Assembly (NCBI GenBank): GCA_022496185.1
Contig: WTXG01000075.1
Location: 62,001-126,000 of the forward strand
DNA: 64,000 nucleotides
From: Multifurca ochricompacta
Lineage: Eukaryota > Basidiomycota > Agaricomycetes > Russulales > Russulaceae
Direction: 5' to 3'
In this document: one piece after another, positions 1 to 10,837 of the stretch
Position numbering within the stretch: the first letter of the stretch is position 1
Layout: each line of letters starts with the position of its first letter
Notes under the pieces: generated by a model
What the model was told of the DNA's origin: nothing
The model's input: the letters and a program-made list of their open reading frames with translations, nothing else
Databases searched by the model: none
Position numbers and translations under genes: made by a program

Positions 1-2590
1 CACTGATATTGTCTCGTTGCAGGGGATGAAGAGAGCGGCTTTCAAGTAATCATGATCTGTAATGGTGAGTATCAAGTCATATCCTTGTGACTGTGGCAGT
101 TTAACGATAAAATCCATCGCAATGGTCTGGAAAGGGGCTGTCGCAACTGGTGTGATGGGTGAGAGTGCCGGCGGTTTTGGGTGAGTGTTTACTTTATTTG
201 CCTGGCATTCCGTGCATCCTTTGACATAGGCTTCTACATCCTTTTTCATGTTCAGCCACCAGTAATCTCATTTGGCAAGGGCGTAGGTGTTTGCAATCCC
301 AGGGTGTCCTGCAGAGGGAAGGTTGTGGTGAAAATGGATCACCCCCCTCTTAATGTTGTCACCACCAGTGACAACCAATTGGTCATTGTCTTTCCACCAA
401 AGGCCATTCTTCATTTTAATGTTGTGTGGCTCCGCCCAAGATCTGCACAGTTCTTGGTTCATGTTCTGCATTACTTGGGCCCATAGATCCATGTCATGTA
501 AACTAACAACTGCTGTCTTTGCAAAAACATCTTCCGGTAGTACCACAATGTTATCATTGTTGTCTTCCCCTTCGTTACTATTGGCTGGTCTAGACAGGGC
601 ATCCGCCCGCACATTGCGAGCTCCAGGGAGATGTTTGAGTGTGAAATTGTACTCTTCAAGCTCTAGAACTTCTCATGCAATGCACTGGCTAATTTTGTGG
701 GGTTCTTGCCAATAGAGGAGGTTGGAGTGGTCGGTATAAATGATAGTTTTGTGCAGGGATCCAGCTAAATATGGTCGCCAATGTTGTAGTGCTTTTATGA
801 TTGCCAATAGCTCCCTGTCCCAGATGTTGTAATTTCTTTCTGCTGACAAAAAGGTTTCTGAATAGAACGCCACCAGATGAAGAATTTCATTATTGTCTCG
901 TTGGGAAAGGACAGCCCCATTTGCATACATAGAGGCATCGACCTCAAGTTCGAACGGTTTTTCTAGGTTTGGCTGAATGAGAACCAGTTTGGAGCTAATG
1001 ATCATCTTTATTTGGTTAAAGGCTTCTTGTTGTAGTGCTCCCCAATGCCAGGGCACATCCTTTTTCAGTAAATCATTGAGTGGTCTGGCTATAGCTGAGA
1101 ATCCCTTGACAAATCACCGATAGAAGTTACAGAATCTGATGAATGATCTGACGTCTTTGGTGCATCGGGGAGTGGACCATTCCCGAATGCCTTGTACCTT
1201 TACAGGATCCATGCATACTTGACCACCCTCCAAGATGACACCTAGGTATTCGACACTGGTTTGTTTGAAGGAACATTTGGCTGGTTTCAGGTAGAGGTCG
1301 TGCTTTGCCAGGATGTCTAATACCTCGTGAACACAGGTGCGATGATGGTTAATGTCATTCCTTGTGGCCACTAAAATGTCATCCATGTATACGACGACTT
1401 CTTCTGTGAGGATCAGGTCTCGGAAAATGTGATTCATCATTGACTGGAAGGTCACAGGCAAGTTGGTCAAGCCGAAGAACATGACACTGGGTTCAAAAAG
1501 TCCTTGATTGGTCTTAAAGGCGGCTTTGGGCTGGTCACCTTCTTGAATACGGATATTGTTGTAGCCCCAGTGGACGTCCATCTTTGAAAATAAAGCCTTG
1601 TCATGCATTTTATCAATGATTTCCAAAATCAGAGGAAGTGGGTAGTTATTTTTCACCATAAGTTCATTGATCCATCTGTAATCCTGTACTGGTTGCAGCT
1701 TCCCATCCTTCTTTTTAATGAAGAAAAAGGGTGAGGCATAGGGTGAGTTAGAGGGTCGTATATATCCCTTTGCCAGATGCTCCTCTAGGAAGGTCAAAAG
1801 TGCCTCCTTTTCTGGCTGAGACAGTGGGTATACCTTGCAATCTACAGACTGTGGGGCATCTGGGACGAAATCAATAGCATGATCCCAAGGTTGAGAGGGA
1901 GGGAAGCGTTGCGACTCCTCCTCTGAGAAGACCTTCCAGTGTCAGTGATACTCTGTGGGGACTACTTCTTCAAATGTCTTTTCTGGGTTCTTTTGCGCTT
2001 CCGCCTGAGCCAACTCCGATGCTTTTGTGACATAACAGTATACCCGATCCACAGGTTCCACATCACTCCAGGTGACGGCTGATCCCATAACAATGGCATG
2101 GGTGAGAGGGTGTCGTGCAGCATAATTGTATCCCAGGGATGTAATGATAACTGGGTAAAAGTCCTTGTCCATTGTTGCTTCTGCCCAGTTGATTTTGGGT
2201 TCAAATGCCACCAGCCATGGATATCCTAGAACCATATCTTCGTCTCCTAGATCAGTAATGAGGAAGCGGAGCTGCTTAGTTTGCTCCCCAACCTGTACCT
2301 CCAAATCACAGCAGTGCGTGATCTTTCCAGCTTTGTTAGCCATTCCATCTATGTTCCAAATGTTTTTCTCCTGGGGAAGCAGTTGTGTTCCCAATCCTAA
2401 TGCTTTCTGAAGTCTTTGACTGATGAAATTATCTGTTGCTCCAGAGTCGATCAATATTCGTTTGTCAGCCATCTTCTGTTTGGTTTCAAAGTGTACTGGT
2501 ATTTTTAAAGACTTGAAACGACTAGTGTACACAGAAGTTACATGGAGTGCTCTTGCCCAGGCTGATGGGGTTGAGCCAATCAAAAATCCT
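1..2590 (-). pseudogene. pol: Gypsy-A pol (protease, RT, RNase H, partial integrase)
   Basis: Polyprotein for maturation, reverse transcription and integration. In order on the minus strand: aspartic protease with DSGA (about 2440-2460), RT with the YMDD catalytic box at 1378-1389, RNase H (about 680-1056), and integrase with its HHCC zinc-binding region (about 200-360) and the start of the catalytic core before the edge. One frame runs through without indels. It is broken by TGA at 1942-1944, 1114-1116, 673-675 and 268-270, each at a position that is Arg in related copies. Inactive as it stands, but otherwise well preserved. Confidence 0.9.
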
Positions 2591-3715
2591 TGTGGCCAAA
2601 GGCCTTATCAACCAATAGGGCTCAAACTGCCTCATCTTTGTTCATCATGTGTTCCCAAATGGCCTCTGCCTTTTGCTCCTTTGTTTTCAAAGCAGTTATT
2701 GGGTTTTCTTTGACTGGAGTAGGTAGGTTCTGCACAGGTGGTGTCGTAGTAGATGCTGCCACAGTTGCTTCAGCGGCCTGGACTGTTTTCTTGGGGCAAA
2801 ATTGTGACATGTGTCCTTGAGCTCGGCAGTGGAAGCAGTGTCCCTCCTTCATAAGAGATTTCTTTTCATCATCAGTGAGTGCTGCGCGAGCCCTAGTGTG
2901 GTCCGCAGATGTGTCCATGGTGTTTGGGTCACATGAAGGCATAGGCTTTACTCCAAACGCTGCCTTCCATTGGTCATAGGTTTTACCCTTCTTGGTATCT
3001 ACACCAAAATGTGTCTGGAAGTCCAGATAATCCTGCTGCTGTCTTCTGGCAGCATTCATCCACTGGCCCCATGACTCAGGGTGATGGAACTGGATGATGT
3101 TTTTCACCAGGGGGTTGGGCAGCCCCTGGGAGAAAAGGTCAAGTGCTGCCTCTTTGTTCACATCATACCCCACTCTCTTGGCCAGGTTGCGGAACTTGGC
3201 TACATAGCCATCCAAGTCCCCTCTTTCCATTTTCAGGGATTTCAATTCTCTGGCAGCCTTCTGCTTGGCCTGCCCATCCATGAAGGCATCTTTAAATCTT
3301 TGCACCACTATGTCCCACAGATCCTCATCTGTGGTTCTGATTCTGGCTGTAACCCTATCGTTCAGCCATTCAATCTGCTCCATTGTCCAATCATTGACAG
3401 AGTCTCCTCTGATGAGTGAGACAAAGAGGTTGGTTTGTTGGAAGGGATTTACGATCTGCAGGACATCATGATTGAAATTTTTGAACGTCTCAAACTTGAG
3501 CATGAACTTTCTACTCTGAGATCAGTCGCCAGTGAATGTAGTTGGCAGGACCCCTGTAAGGCATCCTGATGGGGGAGGGAGGTTCGGAGCGGGGACAGCT
3601 GGAGCGGGGTCTGGTAACTGTGCAGCAATGGTCGACATTGTTGGGTAAATGATGGTTGGAGTGTCTGAGGCTTGTCATGTGATCTGGGGAGAGACTAAAG
3701 CAGGTATTCTGAATG
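2580..3715 (-). pseudogene. gag: Gypsy-A gag (capsid and zinc knuckle), interrupted
   Basis: Retrotransposon Gag, which would form the cytoplasmic virus-like particle and bind element RNA. The reading frame enters from the Tc1-1 boundary with a proline-rich linker matching that of Gypsy-D and -E. It continues through the capsid region (about 2900-3500) to a CX2CX4HX4C zinc knuckle near 2830-2870. Two internal TGA codons, at 3522-3524 and 2622-2624, sit where sister copies have Arg or a CpG-derived codon. Gag ends at the TGA 2580-2582 in the conserved context GAT TTT TGA, where pol takes over in the -1 frame. The N-terminal third is missing. Confidence 0.85.
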
Positions 3716-3929
3716 TACAGTGGGTCAAAAAACTGTCCCAATGTTTGCACCATTTCTAGTATTCACTCTATAGCACCTCAGCATTTAGGAATCTGGTTAT
3801 GGTGTGGCTGTATGTCTGAAAGCCCTGCTTCCTGGCTACCATGCCCAATTTGGATCAAAGAGATTGGCCATGATATAAGCATTTTATGATCAAATCAAAT
3901 CAATCAATCATTGGGACAGTTTTTTGACC

Positions 3930-4606
3930 CACATTTTAAATCCACTATCTGCCCAATTACTCCTTTTTTTCACCCCTTTTTGCCTTGGTAACTCCTTGAA
4001 TCCTTTTAGTCATCCTTTCTATAACCTTTTGCCATCATTCTGGTGCATTTTTATTCCACTCCTCCACCACCCTCTCCCACAACTCAGGTACCCCCTTGAC
4101 TGGTTAAGATCCTTCTTCAGATCCACCCAGAGGTGTCCAATGGGGCTAATATTTCAAGGGATTGGGCTATTCATACCAGGCTTCAATATTCCTGTCTTAA
4201 AACTGCTGGTTTGCCTTCTTGGAATTGTGTTTTGGGTCATTGTCCTGCTGAAACATGCTTTCACCCTCCACCATTTCCAACTTTTCAAACCTTTCCACCA
4301 CTCCGCCATCCAAAATATCACAGTACTGGCATGGATTCATGATCCCCTAAACCCCTGTAAGCATTCCTAGTCCATTCTAGCCCATACAAGACCAATACCA
4401 TAAGTTCTTCCTCCTCCATGCTTGACTGTCAGGGTGGTGGTTCTGTCAGAGGGTGGTTCTCCCTTATTTTTCCAAGTGTAGCTCCTTCTGTCTGAACCAA
4501 TTCTGTTCATTATAGTCTCACCTGACCACAAGATCCTTTTCCAGTCATCCACTGTCCAATTTTCATGGTAACCACTCTCTGACAGAACCACCACCCTGAC
4601 AGTCAA
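3930..4606 (-). pseudogene. Tc1 transposase, C-terminal half (left arm and loop)
   Basis: Minus-strand remnant of a Tc1-family DDE transposase. From 4606 it reads through the WSGE-type start of the catalytic domain and the GGG region near 4380. The 5-residue motif DNDPK, holding the second catalytic Asp, follows further left. Nothing corresponding to the helix-turn-helix N-terminus is present. The long hydrophobic plus-strand frame over this arm is only its antisense shadow. Confidence 0.8.
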
Positions 4607-5090
4607 GCATGGAGGAGGAAGAACTTATGGTATTGGTCTTGTATGGGCTAGAATGGACTAGGAATGCTTACAGGGGTTTAGGGGATCATGAATCCATGCC
4701 AGTACTGTGATATTTTGGATGGCGGAGTGGTGGAAAGGTTTGAAAAGTTGGAAATGGTGGAGGGTGAAAGCATGTTTCAGCAGGACAATGACCCAAAACA
4801 CAATTCCAAGAAGGCAAACCAGCAGTTTTAAGACAGGAATATTGAAGCCTGGTATGAATAGCCCAATCCCTTGAAATATTAGCCCCATTGGACACCTCTG
4901 GGTGGATCTGAAGAAGGATCTTAACCAGTCAAGGGGTACCTGAGTTGTGGGAGAGGGTGGTGGAGGAGTGGAATAAAAATGCACCAGAATGATGGCAAAA
5001 GGTTATAGAAAGGATGACTAAAAGGATTCAAGGAGTTACCAAGGCAAAAAGGGGTGAAAAAAAGGAGTAATTGGGCAGATAGTGGATTTA
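4577..5090 (+). pseudogene. Tc1 transposase, C-terminal half (right arm)
   Basis: Mirror copy of the left-arm fragment, reading outward on the plus strand. It includes the GGGR region near 4608 and a QQDNDPKH motif near 4778-4801, typical of Tc1/mariner catalytic domains. In-frame stops are present downstream. It is broken at the palindrome junction and lacks an N-terminus, so it is not functional. Confidence 0.8.
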
Positions 5091-5311
5091 AAATGTGGGT
5101 CAAAAAACTGTCCCAATGATTGATTGATTTGATTTGATCATAAAATGCTTATATCATGGCCAATCTCTTTGATCCAAATTGGGCATGGTAGCCAGGAAGC
5201 AGGGCTTTCAGACATACAGCCACACCATAACCAGATTCCTAAATGCTGAGGTGCTATAGAGTGAATACTAGAAATGGTGCAAACATCGGGACAGTTTTTT
5301 GACCCACTGTA

Positions 5312-5690
5312 TCTCCATGAATACCACTCATAATTACATCATTCCTTTTTTGGTATAAAGCTATTATGTACATCTGCCAGGCCTACACCAAACACATGGC
5401 TCTGTTTGGCCTAGCTTTGTTATTAATTTACAAATAACCAGAGAGTGCCAAACATTGAATCACATTTTTGAGTCACTGTAACTGATTCTTGTCTCACTTC
5501 AGATCAGATGCATGATCTGATCTGAAACTTTGTAGGATAGTAGCAATAGTAATATACTTGCTCTATGCACAATTCTGAGTGTCTCTGATTGCCTTAAGCC
5601 TTATGCACCCATCACTATCTGCATTCTGTGCAGTTTTCAATGGTAGTTACCTATATTAGAATGCTCTATCTTATCTTATCTTTAAGGCAC
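5312..5690 (+). repeat. LTR relic (gypsy-type, Gypsy-B LTR relative)
   Basis: Non-coding. The stretch 5470-5600 matches, at reduced identity, a segment inside MITE-X1 (6665-6800) and the complement of 19090-19260. The tract reading TGCCTTAAGCCTTATGCA resembles the 3' part of the Gypsy-B LTR near 10700. No target duplication or internal region is visible. Confidence 0.5.
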
Positions 5691-5833
5691 CAAAAAGACC
5701 GGTCCAGACCGGTCTATACCAGTCTAGTCCAGTTTTTAGGCAGTCTATCATTGTTGATGGACTGCAGACTGCATGTGTGAAAAATTGGGGCAACTGCAAC
5801 TGGTGGTCTGGTTGCCATCAGTCCAGTCTGGTC
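5690..5833. repeat. CAGTCC/CCGGTCC-rich repeat tract
   Basis: Short, imperfect, mutually inverted motifs of the type ACCGGTCC and CAGTCCAG, which continue on the far side of MITE-X1 at 6987-7015 and beyond the solo LTR at 7538-7550. This resembles the subterminal repeats of a DNA transposon whose ends I could not establish. Confidence 0.35.
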
Positions 5834-6062
5834 TAGGGCATAGCACGAGTCCGGGTAACTCATGAGTTTTTTGAGTAGAGCTGTGGGAAAACTCACAGGT
5901 ATTGATACTCGCAGATCTGGGTGATCCATGGGAAAATACTCATGTGGATCCAGGTATTGATTTTGGCACCCTGGGTACCTGCACGGGTACTCGCGGAATA
6001 CTTGTGGAATATTATTATATAAATTTATTTTTTTACTAGGCTCCTCAACCTAGAACAGAAAT

Positions 6063-6138
6063 GGCTGAAACATGGATTGAACCTAAGACCTTTGGGAACA
6101 AGCTCACTCCAGTGCTCTAACCACTAAGCCACCCAGCC
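6063..6138 (-). other. tRNA-like segment with A and B boxes
   Basis: The minus strand reads a tRNA-like sequence. The first bases GGCTG pair with the terminal CAGCC. A box-A-like TGGCTTAGTGGTTAGAGC is followed by a box-B-like GGTTCAATCCA. The anticodon arm is enlarged by several bases, so this is not a usable tRNA; it looks like a captured tRNA pseudogene or SINE head. The same segment occurs in MITE-X2. Confidence 0.6.
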
Positions 6139-6189
6139 TCACTAGTAAAGACACACAATATATTATATATAGGGTTATGCAGAATTGAT

Positions 6190-6535
6190 TTTATCACTTG
6201 TATCTAATTAATTGTGAATGCATTTTGATCTTATCACTTGTATTATCTTAGATGTATATTTAAGTATCTAATTAATTGTGAATGCGTTTTTGATCTTATC
6301 ACTTAGATGTATGTCCTAAGTATCTAATTAGTTGTGAATGCGTTTTTGATCTTATCACTTAGATGTACATCCCAAGTATCTAATTAATTGTGAACACATT
6401 TTTGATCTTATCACTTGTATTAGATGTATATCCTAAGTATCTAATTAACTGTGAACGCATTTTTGATCTTATCACTTAGATGTATATCCTAAGTATCTAA
6501 TTAATTGTGAACATGTTTTGATCTTATCAATTAGG
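6190..6535 (+). repeat. 56-bp tandem repeat array, about 6 units
   Basis: Imperfect tandem units, each containing GATCTTATCACTTAGATGTA and the core AAGTATCTAATTAATTGTGA. The units abut one another without spacers. Differences between units are mostly C/T or G/A changes at CpG. Confidence 0.85.
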
Positions 6536-7015
6536 TGTGATCCCGGCATCTCTGTACTGACACATGCTGATGCATGCATTCTTAAGCCTACCTTCCTAGA
6601 TAGGAAGGCAATGCATGGTCCAATCAGCGTGCCCCACACTTTGTGTTTTTTCATGTTTTGTCACATTTCTATAGATATTGTAACTGATTCTTGTTTTATT
6701 TTGGATCGGATGCATGATCTGACTTGAAACTTCGTGGGATTGTAGTAATATATATATTATTTCTGTGTATGTGAGATGAAGATCTCTGGTTGCCTCAAAC
6801 CTTACAAGTAAACCTACGAGTATACCCACAAGTACTCAGATCTGTGCAAGTATACGACTCACAGCTCCGGGTGATCTGTGGGAACATACTCATGTGGATC
6901 CGAGTATGGGATTATCTAATCTAAATACCCACAAGTTCAGATCCGGGTAACTCACGAGTGCACTCGTGCTAGGCCCTAGTCTGGTCCAGTTTGCAGTCTT
7001 TTTTCAGTCCAATGG

Positions 7016-7532
7016 TGTGACAGAATTCTCCCTGCGACGTTACTAATGACTTGACATCGTGTTTCACCGGTGTTTTGCTTACTGAGGGCCTAACCCCTCC
7101 TAATTCTCCTTAGTTCTAGCTCATTCTACTGCACAACCATTTAGATATTATATCATAGAACTAGAACCTTCTATTTACTATGACATAGCTAGAACTACAT
7201 GTATTTAAAGACCTACTAGAGTAGAGAGACAGACTAAGTCTGTTCTCTTGTATTCAATCAGAGGTGCTTTGGAAATCCTTGAATCCTCTCAGTTAGAGCC
7301 CCACTTGAACTCTCCAAGATGTGACTTGGAGAGCCTTCATCATCTTGAACTTGTTGCAGGACTTAGAGTCTCTGCCGTCGACCTCGAATCTCATGCACGT
7401 GCCCTCTGACTTCATCATGGGCTTGACCAGAACTTGACTTTGCTGTGACCTAGAGCCTTGACTTATCTTGACGCAACTTGGGAGGCTAGCTCCCACACGA
7501 TCCCGACACAGTTCCGCACCTAACTGTGACAA
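7016..7532 (+). mobile_element. Solo LTR S1 (517 bp)
   Basis: Begins TGTGACAGAATTCTCC, ends CTAACTGTGACA, and is flanked by the 5-bp direct repeat AATGG (7011-7015 and 7533-7537). A second solo LTR of this family sits in Gypsy-D gag (40838-41318). No internal region of this family is present in the window, so both arose by LTR-LTR recombination. Confidence 0.9.
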
Positions 7533-7539
7533 ATGGACT

Positions 7540-10002
7540 GGACTTTTAAACACTACTAACCGCAGGTTATATGAACTGCACATTATGTACTTTGGCCTGA
7601 CCAACAGTCCTGCCACCTTCCAGGTGTTGATGAACTCAGTCTTCACTGACATGATTACGAGAGGAGAGGTTGCAGTATACATGGATGATATACTTATATT
7701 TTCATCTAACTTGGAGAAACATCAGAAAGATGTGCATAGAGTACTTAGCTGTCTCCAAGAGTATGACCTTTTCCTCAAGCCTGAGAAATGCAAATTTGAA
7801 AGAGATCAAATGGAGTATCTTGGGATGATTATCCATCCTGGAGAGGTCAGGATGGACCCTGCCAAGGTCCAAGCAGTCAGAGAGTGGCTGATTCCACAGA
7901 ATTTGAAGGATGTTCATGCCTTCATGGGATTCACTAACTTCTATTGATGCTTCATTAAGGACTTTGCTGGTATAGCATGTCCTTTACATGACCTGACTAA
8001 GAAAAAATATCCCATGGCAATGGGGTGATGCAGAGATGAACATGTTTGCAGCACTAAAGGTACGCTTCATAGAGAAGCCCATATTAGCAGTCTATGATAG
8101 CAAGAGGCCCATGTGCTTGGAGACAGATGCTTCTGGATTCACTACCAGTGGAATACTGTTGCAGAAACATGATGATGAGCTATGGCACCCAGTCACATTC
8201 TGATCCAAAGCAATGTCGGATGTGGAATGTAACTATGAGATTTATGACTGGGAAATGCTTGCATTGATCCAAGCACTGGAGGATTGGTGGCACTTCCTTG
8301 AAGGACTATCTACCTTTGAGGTTGTAACTGATCACAAGAATATGGAATGGTGGGCTAGCATGCATGACTTAACACGATGTCAAGTGTGCTGGGCCCTGTA
8401 CCTCAGTAGATTCAACTTTGTGATTAGATACAAGAAGGGATCAGCAATGCAAGCTGATGCTCTTAGCTGATTCCCTATGGATCGTGTGTATGACAGTGAG
8501 GACAACCATCAGGTACAAGTCCTCAAGCTGGAACAGTTTCTCTGGGCCACATGTACCCATTACAAGCCAGAGAGCTCTCCTCTCACAGATTGCATCAGAG
8601 CAGCAGGTGCATGTGAAGCAGAAGTCATAGAGGGGTTGAAATCCCTATCCAGATCCACTCCACACACTCTTACTGATGGCGTTTCTCATTGGGAGGAGGA
8701 AGATGGTCTTGTTTATTACAAGGGAAAACTTTATGTACCCAATGTACTGGATCTCAGAAAAGATATTATTAAACAGTGTCATGATTCGGTTACTGCAGGA
8801 TATCCCAGTAAAAATGGGACTATAGAACTTGTCAGCTGTTATTATTGGTGGCTGTGTATGTCCACATACATTGCCAAGTATGTAGAGGGCTGCAATCACT
8901 GTCAATGCTACAGGATTGACCAGCACCCTACAGTGCCTATACAGCTGCACAAAGTACTGGAGGGACCCTGGCAGATCATCAGAGTTGATCTGATCATTGG
9001 GCTTCCTTCTTCACAAGGGAAAGACACAATATTAACGATAGTGGACCACTATACAAAACAAGTCCACTTCTTCCTGTGACCAGTGGCATCATGGCAGATG
9101 GTGTAGGGCAGATTTACTATAACAAGATCTTCCCACTGCATGGGATCTCTAAGTCTATTGTCAGTGACAGGGGACCACAGTTTGCAGCATGGACAATGCA
9201 GGCCACTTTAAAGTGCCTGGGAATAGATAGTAGTTTGACCACAGCATATCATCCTCAAGCCAATGGACAGGCAGAATGCAAAAACCAAGAAATAGAACAG
9301 TATTTGTGTATGTTCATAGATAAGCATCAGGATGATTGGATCAAACTATTACCCACTGCGGAATTCATGTTGAATGCAAGATTGACATCCATGACTGGCC
9401 ACACACCCTTTGAATTACTCTACAGGTACATGCTGGACTTCATGATTCCAGCTGGGTGCCCTACAGGCATTCCCAGTTTAGACAACCAACTTCAACAGCT
9501 CTGTCTTGCCAGGACAGATGCTGAGGCAGCACTGGGACTTAGCAAAGAATGCATGATCGCCAGGCCAGGTTACTGCCAATCTTATTGCTTCAGCACAGGC
9601 AATATGGTATGGCTCCAAGCCAAGAACATCAAGATACACCAACCTTCTCAAAAATTAGGGCCAAAACAGATGGGTCCCTTTAAGATTATTGAGAAGATTG
9701 GCAATCTTGATTATTGGTTGGAACTCCCAGCAGCACTGAGAATCCACAATGTATTCCATGTGGATTGCCTTAGTCCCTACAAAGGCAATGATGTTAATGG
9801 ACTTATGCTGCCACCGCCTGACCCTGTACTGGTTGAGGGTGAGGAAAAGTATGAGGTTGACCATATTTGCAATGTGAAATTGTTTGGTCAAACACTCAAA
9901 TTCCTTGTGCGGTGGAAAGGATATGACGAAGGGGAGGACTCATGGGAGCTGGCCAGAAACTTCAAGCTCACTCAGGAGGCTGTCAGAGACTTTTACACTT
10001 GA
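7540..10002 (+). pseudogene. pol: Gypsy-B pol (RT C-part, RNase H, integrase, chromodomain)
   Basis: RT begins mid-palm; the YMDD box is at 7678-7689. RNase H spans about 8090-8470. The integrase zinc region lies near 8780-8910; its second His is replaced (GYPS where relatives have GHPG). The catalytic core has Asp near 8988, SDRG near 9160 and a Glu in GQAE near 9270. A chromodomain with VRWKGYDEGEDSWE closes the protein (about 9845-10000). Stops are TGA at 7945-7947, 8201-8203, 8468-8470 and 9077-9079, plus frameshifts near 7560 and 8010. Inactive. Confidence 0.9.
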
Positions 10003-10115
10003 CACCCTGGTGCACCACAAAAGATAGCCACACTCGCCTTCATGTCTGCTCCATGGCAATTGCCACTTTATTTCACTGAGGCTTGCAAGGATGCAATGCC
10101 CTGAGAAGGGGGTAC

Positions 10116-10718
10116 TGTCCTGGATGCACATTTTTGCCATCCCAGACTGATTGAAAACCATCCTGAGGGCATCACACAATTGCGTGTCTTGCAAAGTCAA
10201 CCTTCTTAGACTTAGATAAGATAAGGAGGAGTTCAGACTGATCTGACCTGGTCCATGCAATGCAAAGTAGTCACTGCCCTATGCAGCAATGGACATTATA
10301 GATACATGCAGCCATTGTTTGAGTAATACAAATTGATGATTGATTATAGAGTGATCTAAAGTAGTCTAGTATGTATTTTAGATAATGCCAGACCAGCAGA
10401 AATGATCGCATGTTAGTAAACAAGATGTGTCAGGGTACTTAGAAAAGTAAGCCACTGATAACTACTTAGATTTACATCACATGCTTGATCAGCTTTGGTA
10501 TTTCATAGGATAGTACTAGAACGTATTTAAAGACACCCTGTAGCATGCTGCAGACCCCATCTTGTCCTCTTGGGGCTGTAGGTGTGCTTTATATCTGTAT
10601 TTACTCAGGCCCAGCTGATCTTGTCCTCTTGGGGCTGTAGGCTCTTAGCAAAGTTCAATATAGGTCTATTCTTGCTGCATAAGCAAGGCAGAGTCCTCTG
10701 ACTGCTTCAAGCCTTACA
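10116..10718 (+). repeat. Gypsy-B 3' LTR
   Basis: Starts TGTCCTGGATGCAC directly after a GAGAAGGGGG-type polypurine tract. The 3' limit is placed at CCTTACA (10718) but could extend into 10719-10815, which resembles the LTR relic at 5580-5660. Related sequence forms part of the ends of hAT-1 and its derivatives. Confidence 0.65.
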
Positions 10719-10837
10719 TGTGCATTAATCTCCATGTTCTGGGCAGCTTTCCAACTAGGATATTTTCACCTCTAAGTTTTACCACAATCTCTACATCTTA
10801 TCTAATCTACATAGCAAGTGTGGGATAGAAGCACCCA
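10719..10837. other. Unassigned 120 bp between Gypsy-B and Gypsy-C
   Basis: No coding capacity. It is weakly similar to 5585-5690 and to the complement of 18980-19120, so it is probably more LTR-derived sequence. Confidence 0.35.

Larger units (their letters stand above)
1..3715 (-). mobile_element. Gypsy-A, truncated Ty3/gypsy chromovirus-type retrotransposon
   Basis: Minus-strand LTR retrotransposon lacking both LTRs here. Domain order on the minus strand is Gag, zinc knuckle, protease, reverse transcriptase, RNase H and the start of integrase, which runs off the left edge. It is close in protein sequence to Gypsy-D, -E and -F in this window. The right edge is the TA target of Tc1-1 at 3716-3717. 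The missing N-terminal Gag does not resume beyond Tc1-1, so the 5' part was lost. The coding frames contain no indels, only TGA stops. Confidence 0.92.
3718..5309. mobile_element. Tc1-1, snap-back (palindromic) Tc1/mariner element
   Basis: Flanked by TA target duplications (3716-3717 and 5310-5311), with ends CAGTGGGTCAAAAAACTG and its complement. Almost the whole element is inverted repeat: left arm 3718-4451, right arm 4577-5309, about 99% identical, around a 125-bp loop. Each arm carries the C-terminal half of the same transposase reading outward. The N-terminal DNA-binding half is absent, so it cannot encode a full transposase. A related truncated copy (Tc1-3) has the same internal breakpoint. 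Confidence 0.93.
5834..6978. mobile_element. MITE-X1, hAT-type non-autonomous element
   Basis: Bounded by inverted ends TAGGGCATAGCACGAGT and TAGGGCCTAGCACGAGT (complement at the right), and by 8-bp target duplications GTCTGGTC (5826-5833 and 6979-6986), diagnostic of the hAT superfamily. It has no coding capacity. Inside are CTCG/GGGTA-rich subterminal repeats, a tRNA-like segment and a 56-bp tandem array. MITE-X2 at 16991-18422 is a second copy with a longer array. Confidence 0.92.
7538..10718 (+). mobile_element. Gypsy-B, 5'-truncated chromovirus with 3' LTR
   Basis: Plus-strand Ty3/gypsy element that starts inside RT, just right of solo LTR S1, and runs through RNase H, integrase and chromodomain to a purine-rich tract (about 10102-10113) and a 3' LTR. 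The 5' LTR, gag, protease and N-terminal RT are missing. It is a different family from Gypsy-A/D/E/F. Confidence 0.88.

Noticed and set aside
181..715. Plus-strand open frames over Gypsy-A and similar opposite-strand frames elsewhere
   Set aside because: They are antisense shadows of conserved pol domains and have no protein features of their own.
3924..4984. Two identical hydrophobic open frames (148 and 108 codons) resembling a membrane protein
   Set aside because: They are the antisense of the duplicated Tc1 transposase C-terminal half in the two palindrome arms; the real signal is the DNDPK-containing frame on the other strand.
6063..6138. Functional tRNA gene
   Set aside because: The anticodon arm is too long to fold normally, and the sequence travels inside MITE-X with a second copy at 17221-17296.
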